From contig PXUA01000019.1 in assembly GCA_003022435.1 (NCBI GenBank), forward strand, positions 62,001 through 126,000: a stretch of DNA of 64,000 bases. The letters are read 5' to 3'. The stretch is from Bacteroidetes bacterium SW_9_63_38. GTDB taxonomy: Bacteria > Bacteroidota > Rhodothermia > Rhodothermales > Salinibacteraceae. The notes beneath the pieces are model-generated. The model made no database searches. It saw nothing but the letters and a program-made list of their open reading frames with translations, and was not told the DNA's origin. Below are positions 52,511-61,924 of the stretch, piece after piece (position 1 is the stretch's first letter; each line of letters opens with the position of its first letter). The position numbers were made by a program, and so were the translations under genes.

Positions 52511-54598
52511 CTATGGGGCCCAGCGCACCTGCAACCGGAGTTCTCGCGAAGTCGGGCCATCGGTTGCGTTCAGCCCGGATCCGAGAGTTCGGCGACGGGG
52601 ATACCAGGTCACGCCGTACTTCGCCTCAATCGTGAGAGAGGACGTGGCCTCGTATTGCAGAAGCACGTACGAGCGGTGCCCCTCTCCGTACAGGGCCGGC
52701 ACCGAGAAGCTGTACAGTAGGTCGCGCTCGTAGGCGTAAATCCGAGAGGCGTAGTCGTCGGTGTCAAACAACGCGAGGCGGGCGTCCACGGACACCGACT
52801 CGATGGGACGCATCCCGATCCCCTGAGCAACCAGCAGTCCGTATGACGCCGGAGTCCCCTCGGCCCGGAATCGAGACAGTTGCAGGCGGGTCCGGAGCGT
52901 AAGAGCGTCACTGAACACGTACTCCGTTTCCCAGCGAGCAGACTGACGGGTTTCGGTGCGGATTGCCGACAGCACCCGGCCACCGGGGCCGGTCCGCTCA
53001 GTGCCCGCGCCCTCGCGCTCTGCCTGCACCTGCAGCGAGGATGACAGCCAGGGCCGCGGCTCATACCCAATCACCGCACGGGCGTCAATCCCGCGGCTGG
53101 GACGAGGGACGCTGTAGCGCACCCAGGGAAAGCGGTACTGATCCACGTAGACCCCGACGCGCCAGCTCTCGGCCACCTGGACCTGAAGACCGGTGTACAC
53201 ACCGATTTCGTTTTGGGTGTCCCCGCTCTCGCCGACGGCGGAGTTGTAGAGACCCGGAAACGAGGGCGGGTAGTAGCGGCCAAGAAGCAGGGCCTGCACG
53301 CGCCCGTCGTGGTCGAGCGTCGCGCCGAGCACGCCGCCGTACTGCCTAGTGGAGGCGCGGGCGGCTTCCCCGAAGATCGTGTAGTTGCTTACCAGCACCC
53401 GGGCATAGGTGCCGATCATCGACGTGCTTGTGCCGGATACCGAGTAGCGCCGATACGGGTCGCGTGGAGGCCGAAGGAGACGGTCGAACGTGCTTCGGTA
53501 CCCGACCGCGCCGATGCGGAGACCGCCCTGCTGAAGATCCACGGCCCCGCCCGTCGTCGTAATGCCGAGCGTGTTGCGGCGGCGCAACTCGCTCGGGGTG
53601 CGGTGGAGGCCGCCGGTCGACAGATTCCGGATCGGGCCGTTGGAGGTGTCCGCGTGCGGCGTAGCGTCGCGCCGGCGGTGGGAGGCAAAGCCGGACACCC
53701 GGACCGAGGCGGGAAGGCGGACGGTAGCTGCCGCGCCGCGAAAGAATCGGCGTTCCGAGGTAGACTGAAACGGTACCAGGCCGCGCCCACTGCGCACGAG
53801 CGGCGAGACGGGATCCCGGCCCTTTCCGATGGTGAATCCACGCCAGAGGGTGACGCCTTGTCCAAACTGGGCGGAGTAGTCCCCTACGATCAGGGTTTCA
53901 ACCGGGCCCAGGTCTCGGAGGGTCAGGTTGCCGGCGACGTGGTCGAAGCCGTACTGGGCGTCATCCGGTCGCCACCGCAGGGCCTCGCCGGGGTCTTTGT
54001 CGAGCGTCAGGGCCAGTTGGCCATGCCGTGGATGGTGGGCGCGGAAGCGCGTCGTGAGCCGTCCGGGTGGGCCCTGGAAGGTTGTACGGGTGGTGTCGTC
54101 CGCGAAGCCGCGTCCGAGATCGAGGTCGCGGGTGGCGCGCTGGAGGACCTCTACCTCCAGCTGTTGCAGCACCGTGCCGACCGACGATCGGGCGTTGTTG
54201 GAGGAGGACGGCGATTCCGCCGTCAAAAATGGACGTACCCGGTGCACCGTTGAGCGAGAGAGCCCTTCGACGGCCGTGAGGGCGTCGGGGGACGAAAACG
54301 GTCCCTGCTCGGCCCGGTGCTCGACGATTCGACGCGCCAGAAGGGGAGACAGGCCGGGAAGAGCACCTAGAGTGCTTGCGGTGGCACGGTTCACATCCAC
54401 CGGGTCGCTGGCCAGGCGCGCTAGGCGTTCGACGGTCTGGGCGGTTGGCTGCGAGTTGCGAGGACGCTCGTCAAGGAAGCGCTGAAGATAGGCGGAAGCG
54501 GTCGGGGCCGAGAGCGAGTCGTCTGGCTGAGCCGCCAGCGGCGACGCGCAGGTTGCTCCACCGAGAACGAGGGCGGTGAGCAAAGACAGGGACTTCAT
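52511..54598 (-). CDS. helix-hairpin-helix protein with outer-membrane barrel-like C-terminus
   Basis: 695 residues from ATG 54598. Signal peptide ending near PLAAQ. A ComEA-like double HhH domain at about 65-125 (VDVNRATASTLGALPGLSPL and ALTAVEGLSRSTVHRVRPF). The remaining about 550 residues show Tyr/Arg-rich alternating strands typical of a beta-barrel. The same layout is common in Bacteroidota, where such proteins are uncharacterised. With dprA in the window, a role in DNA uptake across the outer membrane is an idea, not a result. The PorV-like gene lies directly upstream (21 bases). Confidence 0.75.
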   Translation of the reverse strand: MKSLSLLTALVLGGATCASPLAAQPDDSLSAPTASAYLQRFLDERPRNSQPTAQTVERLARLASDPVDVNRATASTLGALPGLSPLLARRIVEHRAEQGPFSSPDALTAVEGLSRSTVHRVRPFLTAESPSSSNNARSSVGTVLQQLEVEVLQRATRDLDLGRGFADDTTRTTFQGPPGRLTTRFRAHHPRHGQLALTLDKDPGEALRWRPDDAQYGFDHVAGNLTLRDLGPVETLIVGDYSAQFGQGVTLWRGFTIGKGRDPVSPLVRSGRGLVPFQSTSERRFFRGAAATVRLPASVRVSGFASHRRRDATPHADTSNGPIRNLSTGGLHRTPSELRRRNTLGITTTGGAVDLQQGGLRIGAVGYRSTFDRLLRPPRDPYRRYSVSGTSTSMIGTYARVLVSNYTIFGEAARASTRQYGGVLGATLDHDGRVQALLLGRYYPPSFPGLYNSAVGESGDTQNEIGVYTGLQVQVAESWRVGVYVDQYRFPWVRYSVPRPSRGIDARAVIGYEPRPWLSSSLQVQAEREGAGTERTGPGGRVLSAIRTETRQSARWETEYVFSDALTLRTRLQLSRFRAEGTPASYGLLVAQGIGMRPIESVSVDARLALFDTDDYASRIYAYERDLLYSFSVPALYGEGHRSYVLLQYEATSSLTIEAKYGVTWYPRRRTLGSGLNATDGPTSRELRLQVRWAP

Positions 54599-54619
54599 GG
54601 CATCGGGCGTGGGTGGACA

Positions 54620-55441
54620 TTACCATCGGACACGGAGGGAGACGGACGGTGACCATCCGAGGGTTTGATGCTGCTCGGCGGCGACATGGGCGTTGAGTGG
54701 ACCGAGACGAACGCCCATCCCGCCCGCGAACCGGACGGGAGTCGACGTGACCCCGGCTCGCAGCACGAGCGGATCGACCGGCGTGACGGTTAGCCCGCCG
54801 CGCACGCTGGCCGGAAATCGAACGTCCTTGAAGAGGTCGGTCACGACCTGTACCGAGTCGAGCGCCTTGTAGAAGAGCCCGACGGCGAGGGTGCGAGGGA
54901 TCGGTTCGCCGCTCACCAGCGTCGCTCCATTTACGTTGGTCGCGTGGACCCCGAGGTGGAGCGATCGCAAAAGCGACACGCCTATCCCCAGGTTCACGCC
55001 GACAGTCCCGGCGCTCCCGTATCCCTCAATGGACGTGTGGTGGTACCGCAGGGTGGTCCCGACTCGCACGCGTCGGGCCGTTCCGAAGGAAACAGCGTAC
55101 GCGTACCCTGCACTGGCGTGGATCTCCCGGTACTCTTCGAAGCCGAACGTGCTGAGGCCGGACGACAGGGTTCCCCACTCGAATGGGACGGCGACGTGGC
55201 TGGCCCCGTACTGAAGGGCGGAAAGGCCGAAGCTCTGACGAGCATAGAACAGCGCGGTCGATTGAGACAGTGTCGCCCGGGCGGCCGGGTTGGCGTGCAC
55301 GCCCACATCGTCCGGAAGCGCGGTCGTGGCGTTGCCGAGCGCATCGGCGCGGGCACTTCCGTAGAGGTCGTACGACGACTGAGCGTGCGTAGCGGGAGCG
55401 GCGACGCTCATGCTCACAAGCAGAACAGCCAGTGCAATCAT
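54620..55441 (-). CDS. PorV/PorQ-like outer membrane protein
   Basis: 273 residues from ATG 55441, which starts a signal peptide (MIALAVLLVSMSVAAPA, cleavage near THAQ). The mature start SSYDLYGSARADALGNATTAL with VHANPAA is the PorV/PorQ family beginning, as in the gene at 22558. Amphipathic strands continue to the C-terminal SLRVRW with the aromatic last residue typical of outer-membrane proteins. It precedes the HhH-barrel gene by 21 bases, so they are surely co-transcribed. Confidence 0.75.
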   Translation of the reverse strand: MIALAVLLVSMSVAAPATHAQSSYDLYGSARADALGNATTALPDDVGVHANPAARATLSQSTALFYARQSFGLSALQYGASHVAVPFEWGTLSSGLSTFGFEEYREIHASAGYAYAVSFGTARRVRVGTTLRYHHTSIEGYGSAGTVGVNLGIGVSLLRSLHLGVHATNVNGATLVSGEPIPRTLAVGLFYKALDSVQVVTDLFKDVRFPASVRGGLTVTPVDPLVLRAGVTSTPVRFAGGMGVRLGPLNAHVAAEQHQTLGWSPSVSLRVRW

Positions 55442-55543
55442 GAGTCGAAAGGGGCCGGGACGAGAAGAGGGAGGGTCCCCGGTGAGAAGTGAGACTCTTT
55501 CCGAGTGGCCGTCATTTAAGCTGAAAAAAACAAAAACAAAGAT

Positions 55544-55551
55544 CAAATTTA
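55544..55551 (-). promoter_or_regulatory. -7 promoter box (TAAATTTG) for the PorV-like/HhH operon
   Basis: On the minus strand the sequence reads TAAATTTG, an exact TAnnTTTG match, about 103 bases before the start codon at 55441 in an AT-rich setting. No TTG lies at the usual -33 distance. Confidence 0.45.
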
Positions 55552-55729
55552 ATGCTGCGCCCGGCCTTCCCTCTAGAGGCGTCGGTCTGTTTTCAAGCTG
55601 TCTGTGGACGTGCGTTGAACCGCTTCCCGTTTTAGTCCCCGCCTTTCGTGCAGTCGTGAGAACCTGTTTTGCGAGCGGGTGCGTCGCCGAGACACAGTGG
55701 GCGAAGTTGTAAAATGGCGCCCGAATGAT

Positions 55730-55785
55730 CCTGGCAAGCGCGCTTGCCTCTAGCGGCGCTACCAGGGAGGAGATCTCGGATCTCC
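55730..55785. repeat. cluster of nested palindromes
   Basis: CCTGG (55730-55734) and CCAGG (55762-55766) enclose the perfect 16-base palindrome ggcaagcg/cgcttgcc (55733-55748) and the tagcggcgcta palindrome. Directly after, ggagatc-tcg-gatctcc (55769-55785) is a perfect 7-base-stem hairpin. Three structures in 56 bases suggest a folded RNA or a REP-like element. Confidence 0.55.
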
Positions 55786-56037
55786 AATGCAGAAGCCATT
55801 TTGCGCTGAGTACTCGCCGGAGTGGCCGTAAACGTCTCGCCAAACAAGTTCTCGGGCATTATCGGGACACAGGGCGCGGTATTCGGGAGCGGCTCCTCCG
55901 GACAGAAACCTCGCGATGAGCGTGAGGGTAACACTCACATGCAGAAATAATTTCAAAGGGCAGGGACGCGCGGCTGCTCCCTTCGTCCTGAATCCTTTAG
56001 GGACAAGGATCGTCGGCTCTTCTCACAATGTATCCGT

Positions 56038-56949
56038 GTGCTTGTGCTGAGATCGCTTCGGGAATGGGGGGCGATGATACTGCTTGTGAGCGTGTTCGTC
56101 AGTATCCGTCCGGCGGTGGGGCAAGAGCTGTCCTGTCGGGTACAGATTGACCGCTCGCAGCTCAGCGGCTCCGAATTTTCGTTTCTCGACGAACTGCAGC
56201 GGCGCATCCGGGAGTACGTAAATACGCAGAACTGGACGGACGACCGGTTCTTGCGACACGAGCGGATCTCGTGTGATCTGCAAATCATCATGCTGGAGGC
56301 GGTGAGTCTCTCCGAGTTTCGGGCCCGGCTTATCGTGACGAGTCGGCGTCCGATTCACGGGACGACCCAATCGACCGTCGTGACGCGCATCAGTGATTCC
56401 AAATGGCAGTTCGAGTACGGACGGGGAACGTCCTTGAACTTTGACCTGCAGCGGTACAATTCCCTGACGTCGGTACTGGACTTCTACGCGTACATCATTC
56501 TCGGATACGACTACGATACCTTCAGCAAGCTCGGTGGCACGCCGCATTTCGAGACGGCACGCCGCATTGCCAACCGGGCTGACGGAAACGGCGATCCCGG
56601 CTGGTCGATCAGCGGAGGGGGGCAGAATCGGCGGCAACTCATCAACAACCTTTTGACCCAGCGCCACCGGCCTCTCCGTACCCTGTACTACAAGTATCAC
56701 CTCAAGGGGCTGGACCGGTTTTTGAAAGAGCCCGAGGAGGCGCGCGAAGTTACGCTCGATGTAGTAAAAGAGCTTCAGACCCTAAATCGAAACCTGTTGG
56801 GGTCATATCCGCTGGACCTTTTCTTTTCAACAAAGTACCAGGAGTTGACGGCGCTCTTTCAGGAGGGAGATCTGCAGGATCGGGCCTATAATTTGCTTAC
56901 ACAGATCGACCCGGCCCACTCCAACGAGTATGAGCGGATCGTTCAGTAG
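56038..56949 (+). CDS. porD: PorD-like (DUF4835) protein
   Basis: 303 residues from GTG 56038. Signal peptide ending near AVGQ, then ELSCRVQIDRSQLSGSEFSF. The conserved DUF4835 blocks are present: NTQNWTDDRF, TSVLDFYAYIILGYDYDTFS, LGGTPHFETARRI and RTLYYKYHLKGLD. PorD is a periplasmic/outer-membrane factor of type IX secretion. In many Bacteroidota this gene lies near coaBC and recN; here recA follows after 252 bases. Confidence 0.85.
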   Translation: MLVLRSLREWGAMILLVSVFVSIRPAVGQELSCRVQIDRSQLSGSEFSFLDELQRRIREYVNTQNWTDDRFLRHERISCDLQIIMLEAVSLSEFRARLIVTSRRPIHGTTQSTVVTRISDSKWQFEYGRGTSLNFDLQRYNSLTSVLDFYAYIILGYDYDTFSKLGGTPHFETARRIANRADGNGDPGWSISGGGQNRRQLINNLLTQRHRPLRTLYYKYHLKGLDRFLKEPEEAREVTLDVVKELQTLNRNLLGSYPLDLFFSTKYQELTALFQEGDLQDRAYNLLTQIDPAHSNEYERIVQ

Positions 56950-57201
56950 AGACGGGACTGGGGACTGGGTGTGCCCATGAGGTCAGGAGGTCTTCGGCCG
57001 GCTGGTGAATCACATGTTCGGGGTATGTGTACACGCTGAGTCCAAACAACGAAGAGTTTTCTGTATCCGATTCGTCGCCCCGGTGGGTGGAACTGAGGGA
57101 CGTTAGGTTCATGGGGCGTAGTGTGTCTGAACAGTACACGGTCGTTCGGCGCGTTCGAGCAGGGGCCGCATTTTTTTGCATTCAGAATTTCTACGGTCGA
57201 T

Positions 57202-58284
57202 ATGTCAAACAAGAATGGCGACGGTAAAAAGAAGGCACTTGATCTTGCCGTCAAAGAAATTCAACGCGAGCACGGGAAGGGGTCGATTATGCGATTGAGC
57301 GACGACCCCGATCGGGACGTTAAGGCCATTCCGACGGGGTCGCTGTCGCTGGACTCGGCGCTGGGGGTGGGGGGCATCCCGCGGGGGCGCATCACCGAGA
57401 TTTTTGGGCCGGAGTCGTCGGGCAAGACGACACTGGCGACCCACATGATTGCGGAGGCGCAGAAGATGGGAGGGACCTGTGCGTTCATCGACGCCGAGCA
57501 TGCGTTCGATCCCAACTACGCCGAGTCGCTCGGAGTGGACATCGACGAGTTGCTGATTTCCCAGCCGGATACGGGGGAGCAGGCCCTCAACATCACGGAC
57601 ACGCTTGTGCGCAGTGGCGCCCTCGACGTGATTGCCATCGACTCGGTGTCGGCGCTCGTGCCGCAGGCGGAGCTGGAGGGCGACATGGGAGATACGCACG
57701 TGGGGTTGCAGGCTCGGCTCATGAGCCAGGCGCTGCGGAAGCTGGCCGGGACGATCAACCGGACCAAGACGGCCCTCGTCTTCATCAACCAGATCCGGAT
57801 GAAGATCGGGGTCATGTTTGGGAATCCGGAGACGACCTCCGGCGGCCGGGCCCTCAAGTTCTACTCGTCGGTGCGCCTAGACATTCGTCGCATTGGGGCC
57901 GTGAAGGACGGGGGCGACGTGATCGGCAACCGGACGCGTGTGAAGGTCAAGAAGAACAAGGTGGCGCCGCCGTTCAAGGAGGCGGAGTTCGACATCGTTT
58001 ACGGGGAGGGCATCTCGTCGCTCGGCGAGCTCATTGACCTAGGCACGGAGCACGATATTCTGGAAAAGCGCGGCTCCTGGTACTCCTACGGGGACGACAC
58101 CATTGCGCAGGGGCGGGAGGCCACGAAGGAGTGGCTGGAGGAGCATCCGGAGGAGCGAGAGAAGATCGAGCTTGAGATCCGTCGGGAAATCGGCACTGCT
58201 GAGCCGGCGGACGAAGAGGCAGACGACGCCGCAGACGAAGAGGTCGAGAAGGAAGACACAGCTGAAGAGACGGACGACTCGTAG
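57202..58284 (+). CDS. recA: recombinase RecA
   Basis: ATP-dependent strand exchange and SOS co-protease. 360 residues from ATG 57202. Walker [10 protein letters not shown], the [18 protein letters not shown] and [15 protein letters not shown] blocks, and [19 protein letters not shown] are exact. The C-terminal 45 residues are extremely acidic (Glu/Asp/Ala/Thr), fitting a halophile. No LexA box of the CTGT-N8-ACAG or GAAC-N4-GTTC type was seen in the 252 bases upstream. Confidence 0.98.
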   Translation: MSNKNGDGKKKALDLAVKEIQREHGKGSIMRLSDDPDRDVKAIPTGSLSLDSALGVGGIPRGRITEIFGPESSGKTTLATHMIAEAQKMGGTCAFIDAEHAFDPNYAESLGVDIDELLISQPDTGEQALNITDTLVRSGALDVIAIDSVSALVPQAELEGDMGDTHVGLQARLMSQALRKLAGTINRTKTALVFINQIRMKIGVMFGNPETTSGGRALKFYSSVRLDIRRIGAVKDGGDVIGNRTRVKVKKNKVAPPFKEAEFDIVYGEGISSLGELIDLGTEHDILEKRGSWYSYGDDTIAQGREATKEWLEEHPEEREKIELEIRREIGTAEPADEEADDAADEEVEKEDTAEETDDS

Positions 58285-58302
58285 CGGGAAGAAGGAGGGA
58301 GG

Positions 58303-59049
58303 ATGAATGGAGGGGAGCCCCCGATCACTGTATGGAGAGTTATCGGTGTCGTGAGAAGAGTTCTAATCGTTTTCGTTCTCACGCTGGGGTTCGGAGCGCC
58401 GAGCGGGGCGCAGCCTTCACCGGAGCACACCTCGTTTTGCCGGGAGTCCTCTCGCCGAATCGCGACGGTCGACACGCGCGGGCTGGGTGCGCTGTATTGC
58501 ACGACGAACGATGGGCTCGCCGGGACGCTTCACGGCATCCATCGGTCGGCCCGGCCGGTGTTTTATGGGGCCGTGCCGCTGGCGTGGGGGGCAGCGGGAT
58601 TCCGGGGTGAGGGCTACGCGGGGGCGTACCAGCTTACGGTCGCGCAGGGGGCCACGTACGGGCTTGTGCTCGGCCTCAAGCATCTCGTGGGCCGACCGCG
58701 TCCGTTCGTCACGCGGGCGCTGGTGTCCCGGTCGTCGCACTACGGGGCGTCGCAGGGAGAGCGGTATCAGTCGTTTCCGTCGGGGCACGCGGCCCTTTCG
58801 GCGGCGATCGTCACGTCCGTGGGGCTTACCTATCCGCGGTGGTATGTTCTCGGGCCGGGAACGGTGTGGGCCACCGGGGTATCGCTGAGCCGACTGTATC
58901 TGGGCGTGCACTACCCGAGCGATGTGCTGGTTGGGGCGGCACTCGGCGTCGGGATGGCGATCCTGGTACATCAGATGCGACACGCCGTCACCCCGTCGCG
59001 GCTAGCCGGTGGGGAAGGACGCGGCGTCGGCCTGCGGATCCAGTTTTGA
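58303..59049 (+). CDS. PAP2-superfamily phosphatase
   Basis: 248 residues from ATG 58303, which has one of the few strong Shine-Dalgarno matches here (aaggagggagg just before it). Signal peptide ending near SGAQ. The acid-phosphatase signature is complete: KHLVGRPRP, then FPSGH, then SRLYLGVHYPSD. Few hydrophobic segments beyond the leader suggest a periplasmic phosphatase acting on lipid or undecaprenyl phosphates. It lies 18 bases after recA, probably by chance of packing. Confidence 0.85.
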   Translation: MNGGEPPITVWRVIGVVRRVLIVFVLTLGFGAPSGAQPSPEHTSFCRESSRRIATVDTRGLGALYCTTNDGLAGTLHGIHRSARPVFYGAVPLAWGAAGFRGEGYAGAYQLTVAQGATYGLVLGLKHLVGRPRPFVTRALVSRSSHYGASQGERYQSFPSGHAALSAAIVTSVGLTYPRWYVLGPGTVWATGVSLSRLYLGVHYPSDVLVGAALGVGMAILVHQMRHAVTPSRLAGGEGRGVGLRIQF

Positions 59050-59073
59050 GGGGCTGGCGGTGTGCGGAAGAGG

Positions 59074-59610
59074 CTACGGAAGCGAATCGGTGGCGGGAAG
59101 CCGCACCAGGGTGTATCCCGTCACGCGGACCGTGTCGAAAGACGTGATGTCGGCCTGTACCCTCATTCCCTTTCCGGTGATAAGCGTGCGGTTGTTCTCG
59201 TACGAGAGGTTGAGGGATTCGAGGGGACGGCGGGACGAATTCTCGAACGTCAGCTCATCGGGGGTGAAGACGTAATACACGCTCGACTGCGCATTTGAGG
59301 TGTCGGCCGAGAGGTTGCGCCAGCGGCCCTGGAGATAGTCCCGGAGGACGACGGCCGAATCCGGTTTGTGGAGGTCGAGGTACGTCCGTACAGAGTCACC
59401 GGCTTCGATCTTTGAGAGTCGCCCCGTGGGCCGGTAGGTGCGGCGTTCGAGGACCGAATCGCCGCGGGACACCGTCACGATCTGGGGCGTGCCGCCCTTG
59501 TACCGGGCGAGGGTGTCAGTGCGCCGGACATCCGATGCATCCTGAGAGGCACGGCGGGTACAGGCGCCGAGAAGGAGGATGCCTGCGAGGAGAAGTCGGA
59601 CTGCGCGCAC
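59074..59610 (-). CDS. lipoprotein, unknown function
   Basis: 178 residues from GTG 59610. Signal peptide with the lipobox LLGAC, so lipidated. The remainder is beta-rich with several VYYVFTPDELTFEN-like strands. No family recognised; the overall shape could match LptC-like or scaffold lipoproteins, but this is only a guess. The large lipoprotein gene precedes it in the same direction with a 43-base gap, so they likely form an operon. Confidence 0.6.
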   Translation of the reverse strand: MRAVRLLLAGILLLGACTRRASQDASDVRRTDTLARYKGGTPQIVTVSRGDSVLERRTYRPTGRLSKIEAGDSVRTYLDLHKPDSAVVLRDYLQGRWRNLSADTSNAQSSVYYVFTPDELTFENSSRRPLESLNLSYENNRTLITGKGMRVQADITSFDTVRVTGYTLVRLPATDSLP

Positions 59611-59653
59611 GGTCGGGCCGAAAGGAACCGGTCAATAGAACAACGAGGGTCTA

Positions 59654-61840
59654 TTAGCGCATGGAGGTGGAGCGCCAATTGGAGCGGAGGGGGAAGGGGA
59701 AAATCCGACAGTAATTCTGCTTCAACTGATTGGACTGCAGGCCCTCCCACGCCTTCAAGTAGCGCCGGCGGTAGGTGCCAGCCGGGGTCTGGATCACCTG
59801 CTGGGGAAAAGTGCGCCTCGTAATGTCTGTCCGTTTCCCGAGTCGAGAGGGAAGGAGCCCCGCGATCTTGGTAGTGGTAGATGTGTCTGCGCGGGCACGC
59901 GCCCGGAGGTGGAAGAAGCTTGAATCGACGACCATCACCTGCGTTCGGTACAGGGAAGTCGAGTCCGGGACGTGCCAGTAGGTCTGGGCGGGCGGATCCT
60001 GCAGGTACTCGTCCGGGACGACGTCCGTAACAACAGAGTCGGCTTCGGGGGAGACCGTTAAACGGAGCGAGTCGAGCGCGATGGAGTCCGAGTCGGGGGC
60101 CAGCAGGTCGAAGGAGCCCGCCAGGAACGGGTTCGGGCGGGGGCGGCGCGTGGTGTCGGCGATGGCAGTGTCAGCCGCTGCAGTGTCAGCCGCTGCGGAG
60201 TCGAGTTTCGCTTGCTGAGGACGAGACGGTCGCGGTAGACCGGCCGCCGCGAGCGACGTATCCGCGAAGGACGTGTCGACAAATGCGGTATCGGCAATGG
60301 TCGAGTTCCCCAGCATCGTGGACGCGGTGAGGGTGTCCCGGATTGCCAGCGAGTCCGGCGAGAACAGGTGAAAGAGGGAATCGGCGACCGGGGCGGTTAG
60401 AAGGAGCGAATCCTGAAGCGTCGTGTCTGGAATGGCATTGATGCCTCGCCGCATCTCGACGCGGGACAGCGCTGGAGCGTCCTCCAGATACGACTTCCGA
60501 ACGAACGTCGAAAGAGAGAGAAGTGAGTCAATCGGAATCTCGCCAGTCGGGAGGCCCCGTCCGAGGGCGTTCACCAGACTGTCATCGAGGATCAAGGAGT
60601 CGACGCGGGTCCGGTCGGTGCGGTCTACAACATGGAAGGTTTTCTCCGGGCCATCAATTGCGACGGTGTCCACGTCGGGAACCGAGCGGTCGGCCCGTAC
60701 TCGAGCACGAAGCGAGTCGCGCTGCGCCCGTACCTTGACCGAGTCGGGAATGTAGAGCATGTTTTTCGCCTCCGTCGGCGAGCTCGCCGCGTTCCCATCA
60801 CGCAGGGTTGAAAAGAGGGTGTAGCCGCTTCGGGTGACTGCGGTGTCGATTCCAGTGATGCGCATCTTTGTGGTGTCCCGCTGAAGGACCAAGCTGTCCG
60901 GGACGCGGACGGCCCCGGCCGTCCGGAGCGTATCGAACACCGGTACCTGCAGAGAGTCGAGGTCGAGGTCCGGGAACGTCGTCTCCGAGGTGGCGCGGAG
61001 CGTGTCGTTGATGGAGAACGTGTATCGCATCCGGGCGTAGATGGTCGTTCCCGTGCTCACACTGTCGCCGACAACCAAAGTCGTCGGCTGCAAGCGTTCA
61101 GCGGCCTGCGGCACCACGGGCAGGATGTTGTCCTTCGTGTAGATGCGGTGGCCCTCGTCGGGCGGAGCGTTCTTATGCTCATAGGGAAGGGGGTCATTGT
61201 TGCCGTCGTACAACTGCACCTCGAAGTGGCCCAGCTTGCCGTAGTTGTCGGGAAAAAAGAGGGTTGTTGTCGGCAGGTCGTTGACCGTGACGGGCTGGAT
61301 GCGCACCTCCCCATCACTGGCAAAGACATCAATGAGCTGCACCTGAACCTTGCTGGAGTCGCTTTTGTACTGTGAGGTCATTTTGCCCCAGTTGAACGGA
61401 CGACTCCCCTGACAATTGATCGACAGGACTTTCTGGAGGAGGGGAATGTTCGTCGTTGTGATGGAGTCGTCGGGTTCGATGAGTACTGACACGTGTCGCT
61501 GCGTGTGGTAGCCGTAACCCCCGACGTCAAGGAGGTAGAGGGCTGGCTCCACGTTTCGCAGCACAAACGTCCCGGCCGAATCTGTTTTCATCGTATCGTC
61601 CGCTGCACTTGTCCCCGACGTACCGGCATCCACCGTCCGGAAGATGGTGCGGGCGCTATCAAGCGGCGTGCCCTCCGAGCTATCGAGCGCTGTCAGCTTG
61701 AGCGTGCGCGTCGAAGCCGACGTTTTCTTCGTGGTGGACTTTGAACTGCTACACGCATTCACGACGAGAATACATCCGAGAAGAACAACGCTCCCGAGCA
61801 ACGAGCGGAGCAGGGGGACAGTCGACGGAGACGGGGTCAT
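59654..61840 (-). CDS. large lipoprotein with Asp/Ser/Thr-rich repeats, unknown function
   Basis: 728 residues from ATG 61840. The signal peptide ends in a VVNAC lipobox, followed by a Ser/Lys/Thr-rich stretch. Residues about 45-130 resemble a carboxypeptidase-regulatory-like beta-sandwich (FVLRNVEPALYLLDVGGYGY). From about 280 to 650 the sequence becomes strikingly biased, with recurring DSL, DTAFVDT and ADTAAADTA units. The last 80 residues are basic and structured. The bias suggests a flexible, highly acidic periplasmic stalk. Co-directional with the smaller lipoprotein downstream. Confidence 0.65.
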   Translation of the reverse strand: MTPSPSTVPLLRSLLGSVVLLGCILVVNACSSSKSTTKKTSASTRTLKLTALDSSEGTPLDSARTIFRTVDAGTSGTSAADDTMKTDSAGTFVLRNVEPALYLLDVGGYGYHTQRHVSVLIEPDDSITTTNIPLLQKVLSINCQGSRPFNWGKMTSQYKSDSSKVQVQLIDVFASDGEVRIQPVTVNDLPTTTLFFPDNYGKLGHFEVQLYDGNNDPLPYEHKNAPPDEGHRIYTKDNILPVVPQAAERLQPTTLVVGDSVSTGTTIYARMRYTFSINDTLRATSETTFPDLDLDSLQVPVFDTLRTAGAVRVPDSLVLQRDTTKMRITGIDTAVTRSGYTLFSTLRDGNAASSPTEAKNMLYIPDSVKVRAQRDSLRARVRADRSVPDVDTVAIDGPEKTFHVVDRTDRTRVDSLILDDSLVNALGRGLPTGEIPIDSLLSLSTFVRKSYLEDAPALSRVEMRRGINAIPDTTLQDSLLLTAPVADSLFHLFSPDSLAIRDTLTASTMLGNSTIADTAFVDTSFADTSLAAAGLPRPSRPQQAKLDSAAADTAAADTAIADTTRRPRPNPFLAGSFDLLAPDSDSIALDSLRLTVSPEADSVVTDVVPDEYLQDPPAQTYWHVPDSTSLYRTQVMVVDSSFFHLRARARADTSTTTKIAGLLPSRLGKRTDITRRTFPQQVIQTPAGTYRRRYLKAWEGLQSNQLKQNYCRIFPFPLRSNWRSTSMR

Positions 61841-61924
61841 AAAGGGGAAGAAGACCGAGGCAGTTTATGCACCAAAGGTCAGTCCAAAGAACGAGAGCGC
61901 TGCTGTAAAAGCAATCCGAGACGA

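Larger units (their letters stand above)
55442..56037. other. 596-base divergent intergenic region
   Basis: Between the outward-facing PorV-like and porD genes. It contains an AT-rich patch at 55520-55553 with a promoter box on the minus strand, and a dense run of palindromes at 55730-55785 (listed separately). No protein-like frame. Confidence 0.5.

Noticed and set aside
56950-57201. LexA box upstream of recA
   Set aside because: gaacagtacacggtcgttc near 57129 has GAAC and GTTC half-sites, but their spacing is 11 rather than 4 bases, and no CTGT-N8-ACAG site is present.
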